Source: Promethearchaeia archaeon
Lineage (GTDB): Archaea; Asgardarchaeota; Lokiarchaeia; Sigyniarchaeales; SOKP01
Length of the DNA stretch: 33,453 bases
Assembly: GCA_029856155.1 (NCBI GenBank)
Contig: JAHQWL010000056.1
Coordinates: forward strand, 1-33,453
Direction of reading: 5' to 3'
In this document: positions 31,298 to 33,453 of the stretch, piece by piece
How positions within the stretch are numbered: position 1 is the stretch's first letter
Layout of the letters: every line of letters starts with the position of its first letter
Notes under the pieces: generated by a model
The model's input: only the letters and a program-made list of their open reading frames with translations
Told to the model about the DNA's origin: nothing
Database searches by the model: none
Program-made: the position numbers and the translations under genes

Positions 31298-32224
31298 TTA
31301 ATTGATTTTTTCAAGCCATGGAATTATTCGAGTTAAAACCTCTTGTATATTTTCTTGAAAAATTAAATGTGAAGCACCATCCAAGATCTCTAAACATTTA
31401 TTTTCACATGTTAGCCTGTTGTAAATCTCGCTCATATATTCTACTGTAAACAAAACATCTTCGGTTCCATTTATTATCATAACAGGTACTTGTATTTCTT
31501 CTATAGGTATTGGTAATGGATCTCTCATCTGAGTTCTAAGGGCTTTAAACGTGTACTTAAGGCTAATTAGTGGATCCTTTAATAACAAGTTTATTCGTTC
31601 TAAAACCCTTTCTGTTTTAGCTAGATTATCAAAATCCAAGTATAAGGTGGTACTTAGTTTTAGTTTGGGAACAATCTTAGCGGCCACAGGTACTAGATGT
31701 ATTAATAGCTTTAAGACACCATGTAAATTAATTATTTTTTTGTAAGCTTTTTCATTGAATATTGCAGTATTATGGCATATGGCACCTTTAAATCTATTAT
31801 CATAGGCTACAGAATAAAGAGTATTAATACCCCCCAAACTTGAACCCATTAGACAATTTTTCTTATCATAATTTTCAATAACATAAGAATTTACATCATA
31901 TACAGTCTTTTCAAATTGTTTCATGGTAAAATGCCCTCTAATTCCCTCACTTAAACCATGCCCCATCATATCAGGTGCTATAATTCTATAACCCTTTCTA
32001 AAGAGGTTATATAAAAACTCAGAATAAAATCTACTATACACAGATGTACCATGTAGGAACATAATATTCCCTTTAAACGATTTCTCTTCGTCATCATAAA
32101 TGTCTAAATGGATTTTTAATCCTTGAGAAGATATATACTCTTCTTTAATAAGATCTTTAATCTCTTGTGGATTTATATTAAAACAGTAATTAAACCAATA
32201 ATCATTATATTCCAATTTAGACAT
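31298..32224 (-). CDS. Alpha/beta hydrolase (monoglyceride-lipase-like)
   Basis: A 308-residue hydrolase of the serine aminopeptidase S33/monoacylglycerol-lipase branch. Oxyanion motif FLHGTSVYS (57-64), PDMMGHGLSEG (84-94), nucleophile Ser129 in GSSLGG, acid in NGTEDVLF and base His in GASHLIF near the end, so the triad is complete. The N-terminal 35 residues are a short extra segment (YWFNYCFNINPQEIKDLI). No signal peptide. The substrate may be lipid or other ester; nothing in context decides it. It converges on the GRE gene with 21 bases between stops and is followed upstream by an unrelated membrane-anchored protein. Confidence 0.9.
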   Translation of the reverse strand: MSKLEYNDYWFNYCFNINPQEIKDLIKEEYISSQGLKIHLDIYDDEEKSFKGNIMFLHGTSVYSRFYSEFLYNLFRKGYRIIAPDMMGHGLSEGIRGHFTMKQFEKTVYDVNSYVIENYDKKNCLMGSSLGGINTLYSVAYDNRFKGAICHNTAIFNEKAYKKIINLHGVLKLLIHLVPVAAKIVPKLKLSTTLYLDFDNLAKTERVLERINLLLKDPLISLKYTFKALRTQMRDPLPIPIEEIQVPVMIINGTEDVLFTVEYMSEIYNRLTCENKCLEILDGASHLIFQENIQEVLTRIIPWLEKIN

Positions 32225-32293
32225 TATATTTCTAAGGCTAGTATTTTTTTTCAGTTTGTTCTATTAAGCCCTATGGTCAATAAAGGAAGTATT

Positions 32294-33160
32294 TCAGCTT
32301 GTTTGGTTAAAATTAAACCTGCTTACCCATTTCACAGCATCTCTTAGAAGCGGCCAATCTGATTCTGGATCATAAGGTCCAAATTCCGGATCAGGATAGT
32401 CCACACCATCACGGTCGTTATCTTCCTCTATCTCTGGATGTGTACCTGTAATAAACACACGCCCTTGACCATATTCACATGTAGCTATTGCTATTTTCCC
32501 GGTCGCGTTGTAAAGCGCAAGAACAGTCACTGATTTATTGTCAGAGAGTTCAAGAAAGCATCCGCCCTGGTAATACATTGTCATTCTCTCAGGTGCTGAA
32601 TAAGTAATGGGATGAGTGGTATTGATGATATTGAGTACAGCCATTCCCCATCCAGGCTCAGGACGTTCGGCAAGTTCGAGTATTGGGCCACAAGCTACTC
32701 CAGGAAATATGCCTAGATTGTTCTCCGGGCTCCCAGCTTCATCCATCCAAACATTGTATTCACAGGCTATATACGCACCTTGGCATATCCCTACATAACC
32801 GCCACCACTTTCTACAAAATCGACAATTTTTGCTCTCCCTAGAGATCCTAATCCCTCTTCATAAGGGATGCCATCACCTCCAGGCATTATAACAACATCT
32901 ACTTCAAGGAGAGCATCGTTCCTAATGTCCTCATCATCAATCACTTTATATTCAATACCCGACCATTCGGAGAAATGGGATAAGATAATGTCCGCATCTT
33001 CAATCACACCAGGCCCATTGTAGATAGCAATCATAATATCGTTTGGACTTTCGTCTGAATCCACTTGGTTTGATAATAGGAAGAAAATAAAACCTGTGAT
33101 AGGAATAGATACTACTACTATTATCACAATCAACAATATGAGAAGTCTTCTGTGTTGCAT
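32294..33160 (-). CDS. Membrane-anchored class I glutamine-amidotransferase-fold (BPL_N-like) protein
   Basis: A 288-residue protein with an N-terminal hydrophobic helix (about 6-30, after basic MQHRR) that makes it a signal-anchored or secreted protein. The rest is a class I GATase-like fold as in BPL_N (biotin-protein ligase N-terminal) domains: IMIAIYNGPGV (42-52), DVVIMPGGDGIPY, GGGYVGICQGAYIAC with nucleophile-elbow Cys126, and VFITGTHPEIEED near the end with the His. A Cys-His pair is thus visible; the usual Glu may follow the His. The exported domain is very acidic with few Lys. GC content and codon use look higher than in its neighbours, which may mean transfer. The substrate is unknown. 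Confidence 0.82.
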   Translation of the reverse strand: MQHRRLLILLIVIIVVVSIPITGFIFFLLSNQVDSDESPNDIMIAIYNGPGVIEDADIILSHFSEWSGIEYKVIDDEDIRNDALLEVDVVIMPGGDGIPYEEGLGSLGRAKIVDFVESGGGYVGICQGAYIACEYNVWMDEAGSPENNLGIFPGVACGPILELAERPEPGWGMAVLNIINTTHPITYSAPERMTMYYQGGCFLELSDNKSVTVLALYNATGKIAIATCEYGQGRVFITGTHPEIEEDNDRDGVDYPDPEFGPYDPESDWPLLRDAVKWVSRFNFNQTS

Positions 33161-33378
33161 TAGTCAATTACCATCTATGATAGAAATGTCAGTAGGAAAA
33201 TATAATACTCGAAATTTTTTTATCAATTATGGTATACATTATAATTATGTGAATATAAAGATAAGGGACGCTTTTCGATCAAAACATGATATTACAATTT
33301 TATTTCATTTATTGTAAATAATTTTTAGATTATTTTTCCTATTAACCGATTACTTGATATAAATCTATAATCTTTCTC

Positions 33379-33453
33379 TCACCAGCGCCAAAAAATATCT
33401 TCCGCATGGCCTAACATGTTTTCAATGTGAATTTTCTCACCACTATCTAATAC
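33379..33453 (-). CDS. C-terminal end of an unidentified protein (partial)
   Basis: From the right window edge a minus-strand frame gives the last 24 residues of a protein (ending MLGHAEDIFWRW) with TGA at 33379-33381. The sequence is protein-like, with a Gly-His-Ala and a Trp-rich end, but the family is not recognised. The frame choice is moderately supported because the other two frames contain stops near the edge. Confidence 0.45.
   Translation of the reverse strand, partial: VLDSGEKIHIENMLGHAEDIFWRW

Noticed and set aside
33096..33317. 73-residue plus-strand frame at the right end
   Set aside because: It begins antisense to the start of the amidotransferase-fold gene, has no domain-like pattern and no Shine-Dalgarno.
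1..33453. tRNA genes, CRISPR arrays, insertion sequences
   Set aside because: No cloverleaf with a TTCGA-type T-arm, no regularly spaced repeat series and no transposase-like protein was seen.

Overview
The window is AT-rich DNA, densely packed with genes on both strands, and looks like the chromosome of an archaeon, most probably an Asgard (Promethearchaeota, Lokiarchaeia-like) lineage. The support is indirect: archaeal-type Shine-Dalgarno sites (GGAGGTGA, AAGGAGG) and AT-rich TATA-like boxes; a UbiA prenyltransferase and a geranylgeranyl-reductase-like flavoprotein, as used for isoprenoid ether lipids; a zinc-ribbon plus roadblock-like protein; a degenerate Ras-like protein; small zinc-ribbon proteins; and families of 7TM membrane proteins. 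No rRNA, tRNA, CRISPR array, transposase or phage gene was recognised.

Layout. 1-6410: the end of an unknown gene, a TrmO-type tRNA methyltransferase broken by an in-frame TAG, a SUMF1-fold protein, a PepD-type dipeptidase, a TIGR04076-like protein paired with an alpha/beta hydrolase, a UbiA prenyltransferase whose N-terminus appears to run through another TAG, and a Phe-zipper coiled-coil protein. 6411-7840: two gene-poor AT-rich gaps around a two-TM small protein. 7841-10985: an operon with a COG3581/DUF2229-type protein (2-hydroxyacyl-CoA dehydratase related), its BadF/HgdC-type Fe-S ATPase, a small helical protein and an acyltransferase-fold protein lacking its catalytic His. 11022-21643: two Na+/Ca2+-exchanger family proteins, small zinc-binding proteins, a C45-type Ntn hydrolase, a C2-like protein that seems to start at AUU, three 7TM-type membrane proteins, an EamA transporter, a degenerate small GTPase, and a zinc-ribbon/roadblock-like protein. 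21905-25132: a tiny RHH-like protein, a sirtuin and PIG-L deacetylase pair, and a geranylgeranyl-reductase-like enzyme. 25319-31276: a GPH-family sugar symporter, a KDPG/KHG aldolase, a glycyl-radical-enzyme activase and a glycyl radical enzyme. 31298-33453: an alpha/beta hydrolase, a membrane-anchored glutamine-amidotransferase-fold protein, and the end of an unknown gene.

The most interesting unit is 25319-31276. The transporter, aldolase, activase and glycyl radical enzyme lie in one direction and could form an oxygen-sensitive sugar or sugar-acid pathway: uptake, radical dehydration to a 2-keto-3-deoxy acid, then retro-aldol cleavage to pyruvate plus an aldehyde. The radical enzyme departs from the usual signatures (KVGGYS for RVxGY, GCVD for GCVE), and the aldolase ends in the same ISRTEH tail as the radical enzyme. 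A second theme is unusual decoding: two conserved frames carry in-frame TAG codons, and two frames lack any ATG/GTG/TTG at their apparent N-terminus, one of them having an ideal Shine-Dalgarno in front of ATT. The organism is anaerobic by inference, since glycyl radical enzymes and HgdC-type activators are oxygen-sensitive.
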